Program-made: the position numbers and the translations under genes
Part shown: piece after piece, positions 10,608-23,358 of the stretch
Numbering within the stretch: position 1 is the first letter of the stretch
Layout of the letters: the number at the start of each line of letters is the position of its first letter
NCBI GenBank assembly: GCA_951230915.1
Contig: OX579640.1
Span: 13,598,981-13,662,980 of the forward strand
Reading direction: 5' to 3'
Source of the DNA: Antitrichia curtipendula
Taxonomy: Eukaryota > Streptophyta > Bryopsida > Hypnales > Leucodontaceae
DNA: 64,000 nucleotides
Notes under the pieces: model-generated
Told to the model about the DNA's origin: nothing
The model's input: only the letters and a program-made list of their open reading frames with translations
The model's database searches: none

Positions 10608-13600
10608 ATGGCGGCTGCAAGGGCAATGATGGCAGGCTGCGTATCGCACTTGCCACAATGCGTGGGCTCAGTGGCCGTGGTGAAGAGGCAGGCATTGGCC
10701 TCGTCGAGCTCGCTGTGTGTGCGGGCGGCACCATTGCGCCTGGCGTTTGTGCAGAGTTCGGCCGTCCCCGTACAGGGACGGAGATTGCACGGCTGCCGGG
10801 TTGTGCCGGCGGAGTTTCCGACCTCGGTGGAGGGCGATGTTGATTCCCTGGAGTTTCGGCTGTTTTTCGCGGACAAGTCCGGCAAGACGGTCAGTTTCGG
10901 GTGCCAATTCATGTGGTGGTCTCTTCTTAATCGACTGTGGTTGTGTTACTGAATTCGTTACTGCTGTTGTGGCCTCTGGTAAATCGTATTTTGAAATTCT
11001 GTATCACTTGCCTCCATAGGTTCGATTCTTCAATAATGGCCAATGTGTACAGCTGTGTTTGACAGTACCAAGAACGAAGCTTTCAGCTCCTTGTTTGCAG
11101 AAGTCTATATGTCATGCTCTCAAAACAAAACCTCTGTCGTAACGTATAGATATCTTACAAGTTTGAGTGCTTGAAGGCTTTCATGTTCAATCTATTTAGG
11201 TTTTAGGGAAGACTATCTAGAGGTCGCTTTGGGGTTAGAGTTGGATTTAAGTGCACTTAGTTTGAGTATGGAAGTCTTGAAGTAGAGCATTTGGAGTTCA
11301 TATGTAACGTCCAATCATTGAATTATAACAGTGAGAAAGTTACAATCGACGTGTCATACTGTCGACATTTAGTCTACCGGACTTTAATTACAGGATTCTA
11401 TATCACTGAAAATTAGAGAACCAAACACCAGATAGTGAGATCGTTTTTATTATCTTTTATTTTTTAGATCAATTACCGTGTGAAAGGTATGGAGAGTTTG
11501 GAATATTCATTTCTTTCTTTCATTGTTTGGAATGTTCACAAGAGCACGACAAGTTGCGTTTTAGGGCTGAGCTCATTCTAGGTACACATAGTCAGTAATG
11601 ACACCTGATACCAAGTGCATCTCGTAGTTCAGTGTTAGTACATACCTGTATTCGGTTCAGGTCACTGAGAATTTCTTTAAGGCTCAGAGGAAGGTAGAGG
11701 ATACTATTTGCGTCCATCTTTAACACTTTAACCGAGATGTAAAAGTGAGATTCTCGGTAGATCACTCAATAGAGCTCTCTGGAGAGATCACTTTGGGTAC
11801 CATATCCAAACTCTCTTCACATCAAATTGAACGGACAGTAGATACCCCATTTACGTTCAAAGATCAACAGCCATAGACCTCTTCCATTGCTAATTGAGGG
11901 TCAACCAAGTGTAATGGAAGAGATGAGATGCTGTCGGTAACAGGGATCAATATTGGGAATGGGATCACCCACCTGGAGGTTTTAGAGTCCTTTTAAATGA
12001 AATCAGCTGCGGGATAGAGTTTCTATTCATTAAAGTGATAGCTAAATAGTGACTGGTTGTTACAGGTTTCACCATGGCACGATATCCCACTCCACGCAGG
12101 AGATGGGCTTTACAACTTCGTGGTGGAGATTCCCAAGGAGACTAAAGCTAAGATGGAAGTGGCCACCGAAGAGCCCAACACCCCCATCAAGCAGGATACG
12201 AAGAAGGGAAAACTCCGTTACTACCCGTACGTGTCCATTACCATCAATTTGAGTTTACTGAGCCTTTTGTGCAAGAATCTGACTCCGAGCTTTATCATTC
12301 TTATGTCTGTGGTTGTGTTATTTCTCTGGGTGATGGTGGGAACAGATACAACATCAACTGGAACTACGGACTTCTCCCCCAGACATGGGAGGACCCTTCT
12401 CACGCCAACAGTGACGTGGAGAATGCTTTCGGTGACAATGATCCAGGTTTGCGCGCTGTTCTAGCTTGAAATTGATGATGCCTATGACGCTTACGTCATA
12501 ATGTGACTTTGGTTGGGTTTGTAGTCTCAAAAATGCAGATCTTGACCTTGAAGTGCTGAAACTGAAAAATAGAGACTCCACTAAGGTCTACTTATTGTAA
12601 ATTTCAAAAGAGTTTTTCATTGAAAAATGTTTCGAAAATGTCTATAATAAGGCAGACCTTCTAAAGTGGAATTTCTATTTTTCAGGTGAAGCAATTTTTT
12701 ATTTTTTCCAGAATGCGCTGCTGTCCTTTACTAATATCCGTGGTTAAGGGAATTAGACTAGTCAGAAGTGGTTGGCATATGCTTTCTGCACAGTTTTTAG
12801 GGATGCACATTTCTGCACAGAAGCACTTTGTTTAGCAATTACTGGTGGCCTAGCTGTTGATTGTAATTTTGCTCGCTCTCTCCTTATGGACCCTGTTTCC
12901 GTTCATGACTAGAGTGTTTCTACATGTGACAGTGGACCTTGTTGAGATTGGAGAGAGGCAAGCTAAGATGGGAGAGGTCCTCAAGGTGAAGCCTCTAGCA
13001 GTGTTGGCCATGATTGACGAGGGTGAGCTCGACTGGAAAGTTGTGGCCATTTCCGTTGATGATCCGAAAGCTGATCTGGTCAACAATGTGGCCGATGTTG
13101 AGAAGCACTTCCCAGTAAGTCTCCGAGCTTTAATATCATCTTACTCATTATTACGAAACTGCGTTGGGAGGAAGCTGACCTTATTTCATTACTGAAGCAA
13201 TGGACTGTAGACTTGTTGCTTAGTGTTTCTATAGGGCTTGTGTTGAGAAGGTTTCCGGTGCTCAAGATAGTTGTGCACATCACACACGCCACACTAATGT
13301 TTTCAGGGCTCCGGTTCCAAATTATTGAGACACTAAATAATAATTAGTGTCTCAAGTATCAAAAGTGGTTGACAAGATTTTGCAACGATTACCTGACGGG
13401 AGGAGTTTCATCAGTTACTTACATTGTTCTGTGCTCGGTTACAGGGAACTTTGACAGGAATCCGAGAGTGGTTTAGGGATTACAAGATTCCAGATGGAAA
13501 GCCTGCCAACAGGTTCGGATTTAATGACAAGCCCGCTGACAAGGTAAAAGATCCCATTTGATCCTCGTCTCGATTTCCTTGGATAGTTTTGTGGAATGTG

Positions 13601-14102
13601 CTGAATCAAGACATACTACTTTCTGTCTCTTTTTCTGCAAAGAATGCTCGATAGTGTCACGCATTAGCTGGATATTTTAAGCTGTGATTTATCAGGAGAA
13701 GTGTAACTTCTCAGTTCCAGTTCACTTTCCTTCTATCTGAGACACCAGATCATGTTCCCACTTTAGATGAAAGTTTACTGGAGTGCCCAAACTAAAATAG
13801 AAAGCTGGGATCTCGTATACAATCGTAGTAACTTCCAAAATATATTTTGATTGTTCAAAAGTGTAGGGCATGGTTCTTCTTTCGATTAGTGTATTTTATT
13901 ATCCTACCTGAGAATCTTTTAAGTGGTTCATTTAACCTCCTACAGATTTGGAAGTAGCTACTTGTGACCATTTAGCCACTGAGCAACCTCTCTGCTCTTT
14001 GTCTTGCAGGACTACACACTGAAGATTATTGAAGAAACCAACGAGGCATGGGCAAAGCTGGTGAAGAGGTCTGTCCCAGCGGGAGAACTTTCCCTTGCTT
14101 AG
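10608..14102 (+). CDS. PPA6-like: Soluble inorganic pyrophosphatase, plastid-type (6 exons)
   Basis: Hydrolyses pyrophosphate to two phosphates, driving biosynthetic reactions; the plastid location is inferred from the leader. Exons: 10608-10889, 12066-12226, 12346-12446, 12933-13114, 13445-13543, 14010-14102; all introns are GT-AG and phases match, giving 305 aa, close to the roughly 300 aa of Arabidopsis PPA6. Residues 1 to about 70 are Ala/Ser/Arg/Val-rich with almost no acidic residues, like a transit peptide. The family I core follows: [10 protein letters not shown] (95 on), [22 protein letters not shown] (about 151-165), the signature DNDPVD (178-183), IDEGELDWK, and [16 protein letters not shown] near the C terminus. 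These carry the metal- and PPi-binding Asp, Glu, Lys, Arg and Tyr residues expected of the family. The start at 10608 is chosen for its G at +4 and position after a possible leader intron; in-frame Met codons also occur at residues 7 and 8. No frameshift or in-frame stop was seen. Confidence 0.93.
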
Positions 14103-14600
14103 TTTCTCTTCTCCTGCTCTATTAATCTATTCACCAGATTTACCTCTGTGCCATTATTAGCTCTTACAGAAGCTTCAGTTTTGCTAGAGTTTAGTGTTGC
14201 GACCATGTGTTCATCTTGTAGTTGCTCTTTGAGAGGACCTGGAGTTGGTTGTTTGCTGCAGAAGCCGCATCTTTCAATAGAGTTACAACCTTGGGATGGA
14301 TTGCGTCGCTGCATGGGTCTTTCACTTCTCTGCCTATTTGTGGGATCATTTGCTCTCTCTTAGCTCAACTACCACATTCTACATGATCAAGTGCTAGCAT
14401 GAAACAGATATCATTTTTCAATATAGGTGGATCGGCTGACCGTGTCAGGGAACAGATGCTCTAACAGTTTGTCCTGGGATAGGAGAACAAATTTGAACTT
14501 GGAACTTGTTGGTGGAATGATTACTATGACGTTTGGACATGGTGAGAATAAACCGGCTCTGATTGTATGCAAACATACAGTAGCTCTGATATCTTAAAAA
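14103..14600 (+). promoter_or_regulatory. 3' UTR and poly(A) signal of the pyrophosphatase gene
   Basis: Sequence after the TAG stop keeps a mixed base composition before the DNA turns AT-rich. A canonical AATAAA lies at about 14547-14552, some 445 bases past the stop, so cleavage near 14570-14600 is likely. Open frames here on either strand (14099-14314, 14148-14363) have no family resemblance. Confidence 0.5.
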
Positions 14601-15275
14601 GTAGGGCTTCTTTTCTGCAACAGGTCAAAATGAGCTGAAATGCTGCTTTGCAGAATTCTGTTTATTCAAATGAACGCCACGCATTGAATTTTCTTCAAGA
14701 ACCAGTGGTTGTCTCCTGTATTTCCTAGAGAATGAGTAGGATGGAAACTTGCCGCCAATTTTTTAAGGAAGAGGCATGGTGAGGTGGCATTAAGGTGGTG
14801 CAAAAGAAGTAACTCAATTAAAATAGGAGTATGTAATTGTGACACTCACCTAATTGTGACATAGAATATGATGGCACCAATTAAAATGAATAAGGCTCTC
14901 AAAATTGAGCCAATTGGGTTGACAAACTTTCAAGTTATTTGTAATAGGCATAAACACATTAATCTTCTTTTTAGAGTTCTCATTCACCACAAGGGAATGT
15001 AGTTGAGTAGGCCTTAGAATTTAAGGGCCAATCACCACCTTGGCAAGTACACACCTACATAAGACAACCTCTTCACCATACATCACTATTGTTCTTGCTA
15101 TCTAGGTTCAAGTAGGCTAGCTAGGGTATTTTTTTCTATTGATTCATTGGAGTTGATCTTAGGTTTGGAGATATTTCTTTCCTACTAATGTTTCACAATA
15201 TTAGTAGATTGCAACATCAAATTCTTAGATAATGTGAAAATGTAACCTCCAAAAGATGAAAAAATAAATATACTA
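14601..15275. other. Intergenic spacer, nothing recognised
   Basis: Moderately AT-rich DNA between the pyrophosphatase 3' end and a MITE. No exon, RNA gene or repeat boundary was supported. Confidence 0.5.
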
Positions 15276-15826
15276 TTCCCTCCTTTCTATAATATTAGTC
15301 TTTTTTTGTAGTAATTAAAGTATTAAGGATTTGGAAATAAATTTTTAATGCATGTTATGATTAAATGATTCTTTAGGGTATATGTAATGTGTCCTTTTTA
15401 AGTGTAAAACAAATGGACGTGGCTATTAATTGCAATCAAAGAAAGATAAAAAAATTAGAGGTTGCGATAGGATTTATACAACAAGGAAGACTTCTTGTGC
15501 AACTATTTTGCCCTAAGTGTGTATTTAGATTTGTACAAGAACAACTTCAAATTAATACATTCAATGAAAAAGTTCAATGTTTCTTGGTCTTTGACCAAAT
15601 CAGCTTCAAATTGCTATAAAAAAAAAATTCAATTTCTAAATTTAAGAAAAAAGTATAATGTAGATAATAAACTAGGCTTCTTATACTTCATTTCATTAGT
15701 TATTGTCAAAAATAAAATAAATCATCTTCAATCCTAAAATTAGGTTTGAAGTACTTTGCAAAAAAAAAAGTGATTTGGAATGAATGAAAAAAATCAAAAG
15801 AGACTAGTATTATAGGGTGAAGAAAA
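15276..15826. mobile_element. Stowaway/mariner-like MITE with 'ccctcc' terminus
   Basis: The left end after a TA is TTCCCTCCTTTCTATAATAT followed by tagtcttttt. The right end contains the inverted match agactagtattatagggtga. Non-coding, about 550 bp. The terminal words resemble plant Stowaway ends, but the match is imperfect and the right boundary is approximate. The two overlapping open frames at 15389-15737 lie inside it. Confidence 0.6.
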
Positions 15827-15912
15827 TATTATATTCTCTTCTACTATTCATAGAAAAATATTTTGTATTCTTATAGTCACAAGCACAATTAAAAAAGACA
15901 GGCATATTATAC

Positions 15913-16042
15913 ATTAGAAAAAAATGGGGCCTCAAGAAGGTATGTCAAATTGCAATTTTATTATTATTTTAATTCAATTGTTTTTGTGTTATTAGTTTAA
16001 ATTTGGCGGACTTCTTGAGGCCCCATTCTTCTTCTAATGACT
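15913..16042. repeat. Short hairpin element, about 130 bp
   Basis: Arms of about 28 bases face each other across an AT-rich loop. The perfect core is AATGGGGCCTCAAGAAG (left near 15925, inverted copy near 16012-16030), and the match extends outward to catta/taatg. It is GC-richer than its surroundings. It could be a tiny MITE or a small-RNA hairpin. Confidence 0.65.
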
Positions 16043-18198
16043 ACACTAAAATCAATATACATTCAAGGTACATTTGAATACATTTTCAACATATAGTACT
16101 AGTGTTTTTGAAAAACAACTACTTGTATTGCTATTGTTTCTTGCAAATAGTATAATTTGAAGCATGTGGTGATCTCAATTATAATAAACTCATACCACAT
16201 ACTATCATTGAAGTGGAAGAATTGCATCCCATTCAACAATAAATTGTTGAAATCAAATAATAAAATTAAACATGCTGGTGGTTTTTTACTTCATTTATTT
16301 TGGTACCTTTGTAGGGGTTCAAATTTTAATGTAATTGCAAAATTGCAATAAGTGATAATGGATTATATTTGACTTTCATTTTTACTTTAAAGCTAAAATA
16401 ATGTGATGTCTTCATTGAATTGTAACTAAGTTCTAAGAAAATAAACATATCATACTTTAGTTACTGTACCAATAATTAATGAACACAACAACTATATACA
16501 ATATTAAAATAAAATAAAATTATATGATTTACATTGTGCTAGATGTTAGTAATTAAAGATATTGATGCCAAATATAAATTTTAATCAAGTATTGATAACA
16601 TTAGAAAAATTATCCTTATATGTAGTGACAATTAAGTTATGGTCTTGAACAATTTTGACAGGCATTTAGTTTAACTATTGATAAGCTTCATTCTCCGTAA
16701 ATTAGTTAAATTGAATGCTTTAAACGTACTATCCGCTCAAGAGTCACACAACCCATTTAAACTAGACACATCCATATCTCATAAATGAAATAGATTTTGA
16801 ATATATATGGAACAAATACATTTATGTCCCATATTTTTTTGTCATGAACATAAGTGTTTGAGGCTTAGAAATTTTTAAGAAAATAAAATTAATATCAATA
16901 TCACGACAACCCATTTCAATTACCCCCTCCTAGGTAAATGAAAAAAACCCAATGAAGACACTTCCTTACTACTCACTCTATTGTTGGTGTAATGAACAAA
17001 GTGAACGTTTGGAGGTTATATTTTGACATCAATGTTTGTATATTTTATTCAAGACTTTCTTGTAAATTACACTAATTTATTGAATCCATATTTGGCATAA
17101 ACTTTATGTTGGATTCATCATAATGATATAAATTAAAGTCTTCATATGCAATTTAGTAGATTTAACACTTAAAAACAAAATTGATATCTTCTATTTAAAG
17201 TTGATTTTTGATTTTTGATTTTTTAATTAATATTTAATTTGGAAAGTAAAACAACAAAAAATTGTACTAACACATCTATCTTAAGCCAAAAAAAATTTGA
17301 CTAATAAATGATTAAATTTCAAAGCTTGAAAGTGCAAAATGGATCATTTTCATTCAACTTATTCCACAATCATGTTTTTTAATATTTTTAATTTAATTTT
17401 ATCTGATTTTAAGACCTCAATTCAAGAAAAAAGACAGAAAAAGTGGATCACTATAAAATTCATTTGTATATTAGATACAATTTACATCTCTTGATATAAA
17501 AGAATTAGAAATGAATATTTAATTATTATTAGTTCTCAATTAAATTTATTGAAAATAAGTGATATTCATGGTATTCATTATATATCAAAACATGTCAAAA
17601 TTATAACAACGATGGTATCAAATCTTACATCAAAACAATAGAAAAAATGAATGCTAAAATACAATTGAATCAATTGTTGTAAAAAATGACCGTGTTTTTT
17701 GACATTTATTTAACATATTAGAGACAACTAGAAATCATTCCTCTTTTTTCACCTTGTCTTTTCACTTTCACATCCTATATGTACATATTTGAAAATTTAA
17801 TGAAATATTTCTACATCCTTTGAGTAGTTACACCTCTATACATTCAATCTTCAAGTAAATCCATGATTGGAATTAGACAATAGGCAATATAGAATTTAAA
17901 AGATGAAATCAACCAACACCCTATTACATCTACTATTTTCACTTACCTTTAAGAAATGAATATCAAGTGGAGATTGCAAGAAACATGAGACCCCTACAAA
18001 AATACTTGTAAATCTAACATAATTATATTTTAAACTTTAAAAGAGCATGAAATATAGAAAATATTTACAGTCCTGAGAAGATTTCATCTCATGAAGAATA
18101 AATGTATAATAATTTTCTAAGTAGAAGAACTAAAAAAATATAAAATCTAAGGAAATATTTATCTTGATATTTTACTATTAATATAATAGATAAATTAT
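16043..18198. other. AT-rich intergenic DNA, nothing recognised
   Basis: No exon, RNA gene or bounded repeat was supported. A 64-codon open frame at 16157-16351 has no recognisable domain and no splice context. Confidence 0.45.
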
Positions 18199-18272
18199 TA
18201 TCTTTTTAAATCTTCATATATCTTTTTAAATCTTCATATATCTTTAAATCTTCATATATCTTTTTTTAAATC
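18199..18272. repeat. Short tandem repeat, about 20 bp unit, about 4 copies
   Basis: The word atctttttaaatcttcatat is repeated head to tail about four times, with small length changes in the T run. This is a simple replication-slippage repeat. Confidence 0.8.
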
Positions 18273-18418
18273 AATCTATTATACTGTATATTCATTTTTT
18301 AAAGTGAATGAATTGAAGTGATGAAATAATGTGTAAAATCCAATTATGATCTTTAAAGGTGTAAATTGAGTATTGTACACGTTTCATTTTTCAATCTTTA
18401 TATGATATGTTTTAGAAC

Positions 18419-19042
18419 TTAGCTTTAAAATGTCTAAGGCCTTTTTTTAGCTTCCTGAAATTTGATCTAAATTGAAGAAAATGTCAACATTTTGATAAGC
18501 TATATCTATTTTTTTTTTTAATTGTAACCTTACAAATTCAAACAACATGTTAATAACCACATGGGAAAAGGAAACACAACAATATCACTTACGGATTGAA
18601 AGATTATAATGTTTGATCATGAGTGTGTTAAAATTGCAAAAGTGACTTGAAGTCTTTCAATCCTCTTTTCACACGTCAAATCTAAAAAATTGGTCACCAA
18701 AAATTATGATATTAAGCAACATAACATGCATAATCCAATTATTTTTTTAAAAATTAATTTTAATGTGATTATTTCTCTAAGATCTATTATATTTGAGGCT
18801 CATTTCTAAAAGCCTTTAACACTATGGAAAGTCAAGACTACGATGGACACCCTTGCACAAAATCTTGATTAGAAAAATCATAATCACTCATTTTCAAAAT
18901 TGGATTTTTGATGTTAAAATTAGACTTCAAAAAGAATTTTTCAAAAATATAAACTATTAAAAACAACAACTTGGTTAGATTTTATTTAACTTCAAATTAT
19001 TATCAACATCAAAATTTGATGACTCAGGCATTTAGGAATTAA
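18419..19042 (+). mobile_element. TIR element, family R4 (second, diverged copy)
   Basis: The interior matches the copy at 6500-7151 over most of its length (shared words caatcctcttttcac, aaaaaattggtcaccaaaaa, attagattttatttaacttc). The right end, actcaggcatttaggaattaa, matches the first copy's right end. The left end has decayed and no longer has the CCCC. Non-coding. Confidence 0.65.
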
Positions 19043-20304
19043 TGCTCTTCTACAAATTCAGTTGATACTCTAAAATAGAATTCATTCCATTGAATGATCA
19101 ATACTACTCAAATCTCATAGATGAAATAATTGATTGAATGATTTATTCAAGAATTTTTAAAATTGGGTTTAGATTTGATTTTTTTTTCTTTAAAATTGTC
19201 TATCCAATATTTGGATTTGAAGAGGTATGTCTTTTTATTTCCACTTTAATATTTATAAGGTCTTTATAAATCACAATGGATCTTTCCATATCTTGATAAA
19301 ATTATAAATTCAACATATAGATTTGAATATTGTAACACAAATTCATTGCCAAATATGGCATATAAACACAATATGAATGTCATATTTGATATCTTGTATC
19401 AATTCTTTTTTGGCAATATGCAACTATAGTGGATTTTGTTGTCTTATTATATATTAATAATAATTGCATTTTGATAATAAATTTATACTTATTCATTTTA
19501 ATTATTAAACACAAAGATATAAAAAAAAGATAATTAGATTAAATAATTAGTGGAAGGCATAAGGTTAGTAAATAAAAAATAAAAAATAAAAAATAAAAAA
19601 ATATAATTTGAAGTAAAGCTATTTTATTAAACAAAATTATAAGAGAATATTTTTTGTAATGTATAAAAATTCTTTCTATGATTTTAGGGATTCAGAAAGG
19701 AACTCCTCTAAGAACTTATAATTTATTTTTTAAATACACAAGAACACTTTTTTTAATAAAAAAGATCCATTATTGTTAAAGCTATAGGTTTTATTTACAA
19801 AGATTTAAATTTAGAGCCACATAGCACTTTACTAAATTAGTGGTTCCCATATTATTTTCAACAAAAACATATTGCCAAAGGCTAAAATTTCTAAACAATA
19901 TTTGATGCCTAATTGAAGGTTCTTCTTTTTATTCTCTACTCAATTTGCACTTTCAAAATCAATTCAAAATTCTAGATGATTTTTAATTTCTAAAATACTA
20001 CCATGACTTGGTAGTCAAAAAACAAATGGCAAAATTATTGAGATAATAATTTTTTATTTTAAAATTGTGTGGATAAATGAATCTTTCTATTCTTAAACAT
20101 GTGCCAAATCACTTTCTTACTTTTATAAAGAACAAGATATTTTCAACTCTTTAGAAATAGTGAAGTTTCATCTTTAAATTATTTATTAAAAATTGAATAA
20201 ATCCTACAAGTTGTGATGAAAGACCTTATGTCAAAGAAATAAGTTGAAAATATGTAAAAAAAAATTCAGTAAATATTTCTTTATATTCATTCTTGTTATA
20301 AATA
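19043..20304. other. AT-rich intergenic DNA with a short A-rich tandem repeat
   Basis: No exon was recognised. A (aaaaaat)-type run occurs at about 19573-19602. Nothing else with clear structure. Confidence 0.5.
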
Positions 20305-21233
20305 TTAAATCCCAAAGGACCAAGCAACTTTTTTTTGACAACATAACATTTTTAGTCATCTATTTACAAACAATTTTTTTGTTTTTTCTTTGAAATTTTC
20401 ATAAAATATGTAATCAAGGAGTAGCTTCAAAGCACAATAATTTTCATAACTTTTGACTACATGGTTAAGAAAATTATTATATAATATGTAGTTTCTTTTT
20501 CAACGTAGGTAGTCTATGTAGCTTAGAAAAAATGACTTTCTTAAAGAATAAAAAAAATGAATTTGATTTCCTAGATTTGTATATAAATATAAAGCTTTGA
20601 ATCATTCTATTTTGATTAACAAGATGAAGTTATGAGGAGCTTCATGGACATTTGCGGAATGTTTAATAAGAAACAAACTACTAAATCCTTTTCAAAATTT
20701 AATATTCAATTTTTTTGAAGAAAATAAAACCATAGGATGTAAGTTATTTATTACTCCATACAACTTTACAACCACTAGGATTGTAATTTTTTAATTCTCT
20801 AACTAAATTCTTAACAATTTAGTATTTTAAATTATATTTTACCTCTTTCTACTTATTATTTTTTCAAAATGAATATGAAGTATTTTAATTTTAATTTTTC
20901 TTTCTTTATTTTCCAACTTATTACTTCAACATAATATAGAAAGTTGCAAGTTGTAGGGATTTGATATTCTTCGGTAAAAATTTTGAAAGATGAAACCTAA
21001 CCATTTGGAAAGAATTCAAAATACTTCTGTTTGAAATTCCAGTATCATCATCTTGCAATCGGTAAGGTTTCCTACTTTGAAATTTTTGGAGGATGTACTT
21101 AAACAAGTTAACTAAACTATCTTATGGTTGAATTAATTAAAAAAGAAATACAAATAAAGATTTTAACCTTACTTTGGATATGAGTATTTTGAAGCAATTT
21201 TGGGCTTCAAAACAATGCGATCCTTTAGATCTG
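20305..21233 (+). mobile_element. Diverged R1-family element
   Basis: The left end TTAAATCCCAAAGGACCAAG is a decayed version of the R1 end. The interior keeps the R1 order: 'gacaacataac', 'aattttcataacttttgac', 'gctttgaatcattctattttgatt', then 'tcttgcaatcggtaaggtt'. The right end, gatcctttagatc, is a decayed terminus. Non-coding; the two - strand open frames here are chance. Confidence 0.6.
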
Positions 21234-21279
21234 AAACACAAAAAGGTACAATATGATGGAAATAGTAAATTTATTAAAT

Positions 21280-21620
21280 AGATTTGAGAAATGTTAATTT
21301 CAATGGTGGTAATGTTGTAGTAAGCAATCTGTACCAACATACTTTTCTAATGTTTTCAATATTGAGTTTAAAAATGAACTTCTCACTATATTTTTGGAAA
21401 GAGTCTGAAGTTCATTTTTGAATTACCTCAAAATAGAAATCCTTATAACTTTCATCATAATGATTTAAATCTTTTGATATCCACATAAATTTAATCCTTA
21501 TAATTTTCATCATAATGATTTAAATCTTTTGATATCCACATAAATTTAATCCTTATAATTTTCATCATAATGATTTAAATCTTTTGATATCCACATAAAT
21601 TTAGAAAAAACAAAGCTAAA
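21280..21620 (-). mobile_element. R1-family internal fragment, - orientation, with triplicated segment
   Basis: Read on the - strand, this segment follows the R1 interior (the region from 'gctttgaatcatt...gatgaaagttat' through 'caatctgtacc'). It contains the 55 bp triplication annotated separately. Ends are not preserved. Confidence 0.5.
21441..21603. repeat. Three tandem copies of a 55 bp unit
   Basis: Copies start at 21441, 21496 and 21551, each beginning ccttataa and ending with catccacataaattta-like sequence. The second and third differ from the first by one base near the start (taactttc versus taattttc). The unit corresponds to the 'tcattttgattaatgagatgaaagttatgagg' zone of the R1 element read in reverse, so it arose by local duplication inside an old R1 copy. 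Confidence 0.9.
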
Positions 21621-22057
21621 TTTTTTTTGTTAAGAAAATGTGGATTTTGTGTGAAGCTCAGCTTGCCTTTCACCCAACAAAAAGCAAAAATTAGGATATT
21701 TGGATACAATGTTTGAATACAATATCAAGTGTATTATGAAAAAGTTTTCATAGACACTTATTATGAAATTACTCCAATTAGATGTTTTATAGAAAAATAT
21801 GCAATAATTAGAGGCACTTGATTCATACTTTGAACCCATATACAACGCTAGGGACACCTTTTGTCCGATGAATGTCAAAGAATCTCTCTATACAAAACAA
21901 GAATGTAGATATTCATCCTTCAAATTCTGAATAAAAAAGGAAGGTCTTCTACAATAGTTTGACTTCCAATGTGTGCTTTTGAATTTATTTTATAACCAAC
22001 AATTCATAAAGTTCAAAAATATATGATTTCCATAATGACCAACTCATCTTTTAAGGA

Positions 22058-22325
22058 TTAAGTTGGGTACCCCCAAATCGCCACTTTTGCTACTACACTT
22101 ATCTATTATTATTAGACTAGTCAGATTTTCATATTTTCTTGTTGACAAATGAAAGGAGGTTCCTATGCTCCAAAGAATGCAACATTTGGATACCACATAC
22201 AAAACTTATGAATGAAATTTTCTATGTTATTAGTTCTAAAATTGTTTATTCAACATACATACATATTGATTTTGGTTATGTACAAAGTAATGATGTGGTG
22301 CAATTTTGGAAGCACCCACTTTATA
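22058..22325. mobile_element. Short TIR element, family R3 (first copy)
   Basis: It starts TTAAGTTGGGTACCCCCAAA and ends near caattttggaagcacccac, whose reverse complement (gtgggtgct...) resembles the start. About 265 bp. The interior word 'aggaggttcc' and the following 'aacatttggat' recur in the copies at 57609 and 63067. Non-coding; the 88-codon frame at 22139-22405 overlaps it. Confidence 0.55.
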
Positions 22326-23358
22326 CCTCAAAACTATTCATAGACAACACCTTCACCTTTCATTTCACCTTTTATACAAACAATTTGCTCTTAAATGGAC
22401 ATTGAATGCATTGTAAGCATCAAAGCATGCAATCCATTTGACCTTGGGAAAACTAATCATCTAATAGAAATCCTAGAAATTCTGAATTTTCAAATTTGAA
22501 TCAACTATTTTTTAGGCACCATGAGTAGACTTTGGTAAGTGGTTAAAAACAACACCTTAAGGAATGTTGGGCCTTTTTGATGGGTTTCAAATGCCCCAAA
22601 ATATTTTCCCTTATTTTTCCTTGAAGAAAAATTGATGCAAAATCTAACACAAGTAGTTTCATATTTTTTGGAGCATTTATGAATTACTTAAGAATTTTCA
22701 AAGAACTATGCTATAGGCACCTATTTGTGATCCTAGACCTTGCAAAACTCACTCATGTACAGTCTGAAAAAAGATATGGCTTGACCAAAAACAAACACTA
22801 CAGCATTCAAAAAGTAATACACAAGGTTCCTAAATGCAACCCTTACTAAACTTAAATGGATCCTACATTGTTTTAACATTTGTAAGAAGGCAATTGGGCA
22901 ATCAATTCCCATTTAGAAAAATTAAATGGACACACCCTAGCTTTGAAATGGACCCTCCCTGGCTCTTATTCCATCCATTGACAACCCTTAATTATGCAAC
23001 ACTATGCACTAAGAGAGGTTGGCAGTTTATTTTAGAACCATTTACTCTCCATTTCAGAGCTCCCTACATGACTGTTTCAAGAAGAGGGTCACATTTAGAG
23101 CCACCTACGTTACACTCAAATACCTTGTAGAACATACCATACGGCTGGGAAGTACTTGCCGTACTTCGAAAAATAATTAAAATAGTCCACAAATGTCATA
23201 TGAAGCGTTTGAGATCTGAAGTTCATCATTCAGTAAACTCAGGCAAGTCCTATTTTTAAACACCCATTTGTGGGGACCCAAACACCCAGTTGCTGGCTTT
23301 CACTTCATCCACGACTTGATAATTGATTCACAGTATCAAATTAAGGAAAAACCCAATT
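22326..23358. other. Spacer downstream of the RING1-like gene
   Basis: A patch at 22610-22740 (word tttcatattttttggagca) is the inverted relative of 35780-35880 and 46340-46410, so it is an old repeat. The 98-codon + frame at 22834-23130 has no recognisable domain. The last part must include the 3' UTR of the - strand RING1-like gene; tttatt near 23026 would read AATAAA on that strand, a possible poly(A) signal. Confidence 0.45.

Noticed and set aside
10388..10912. A 174-codon - strand open frame and several other frames over pyrophosphatase exon 1
   Set aside because: They are shadows of the GC-richer exon 1 and leader; only the + frame continues across splice sites into the conserved pyrophosphatase core.
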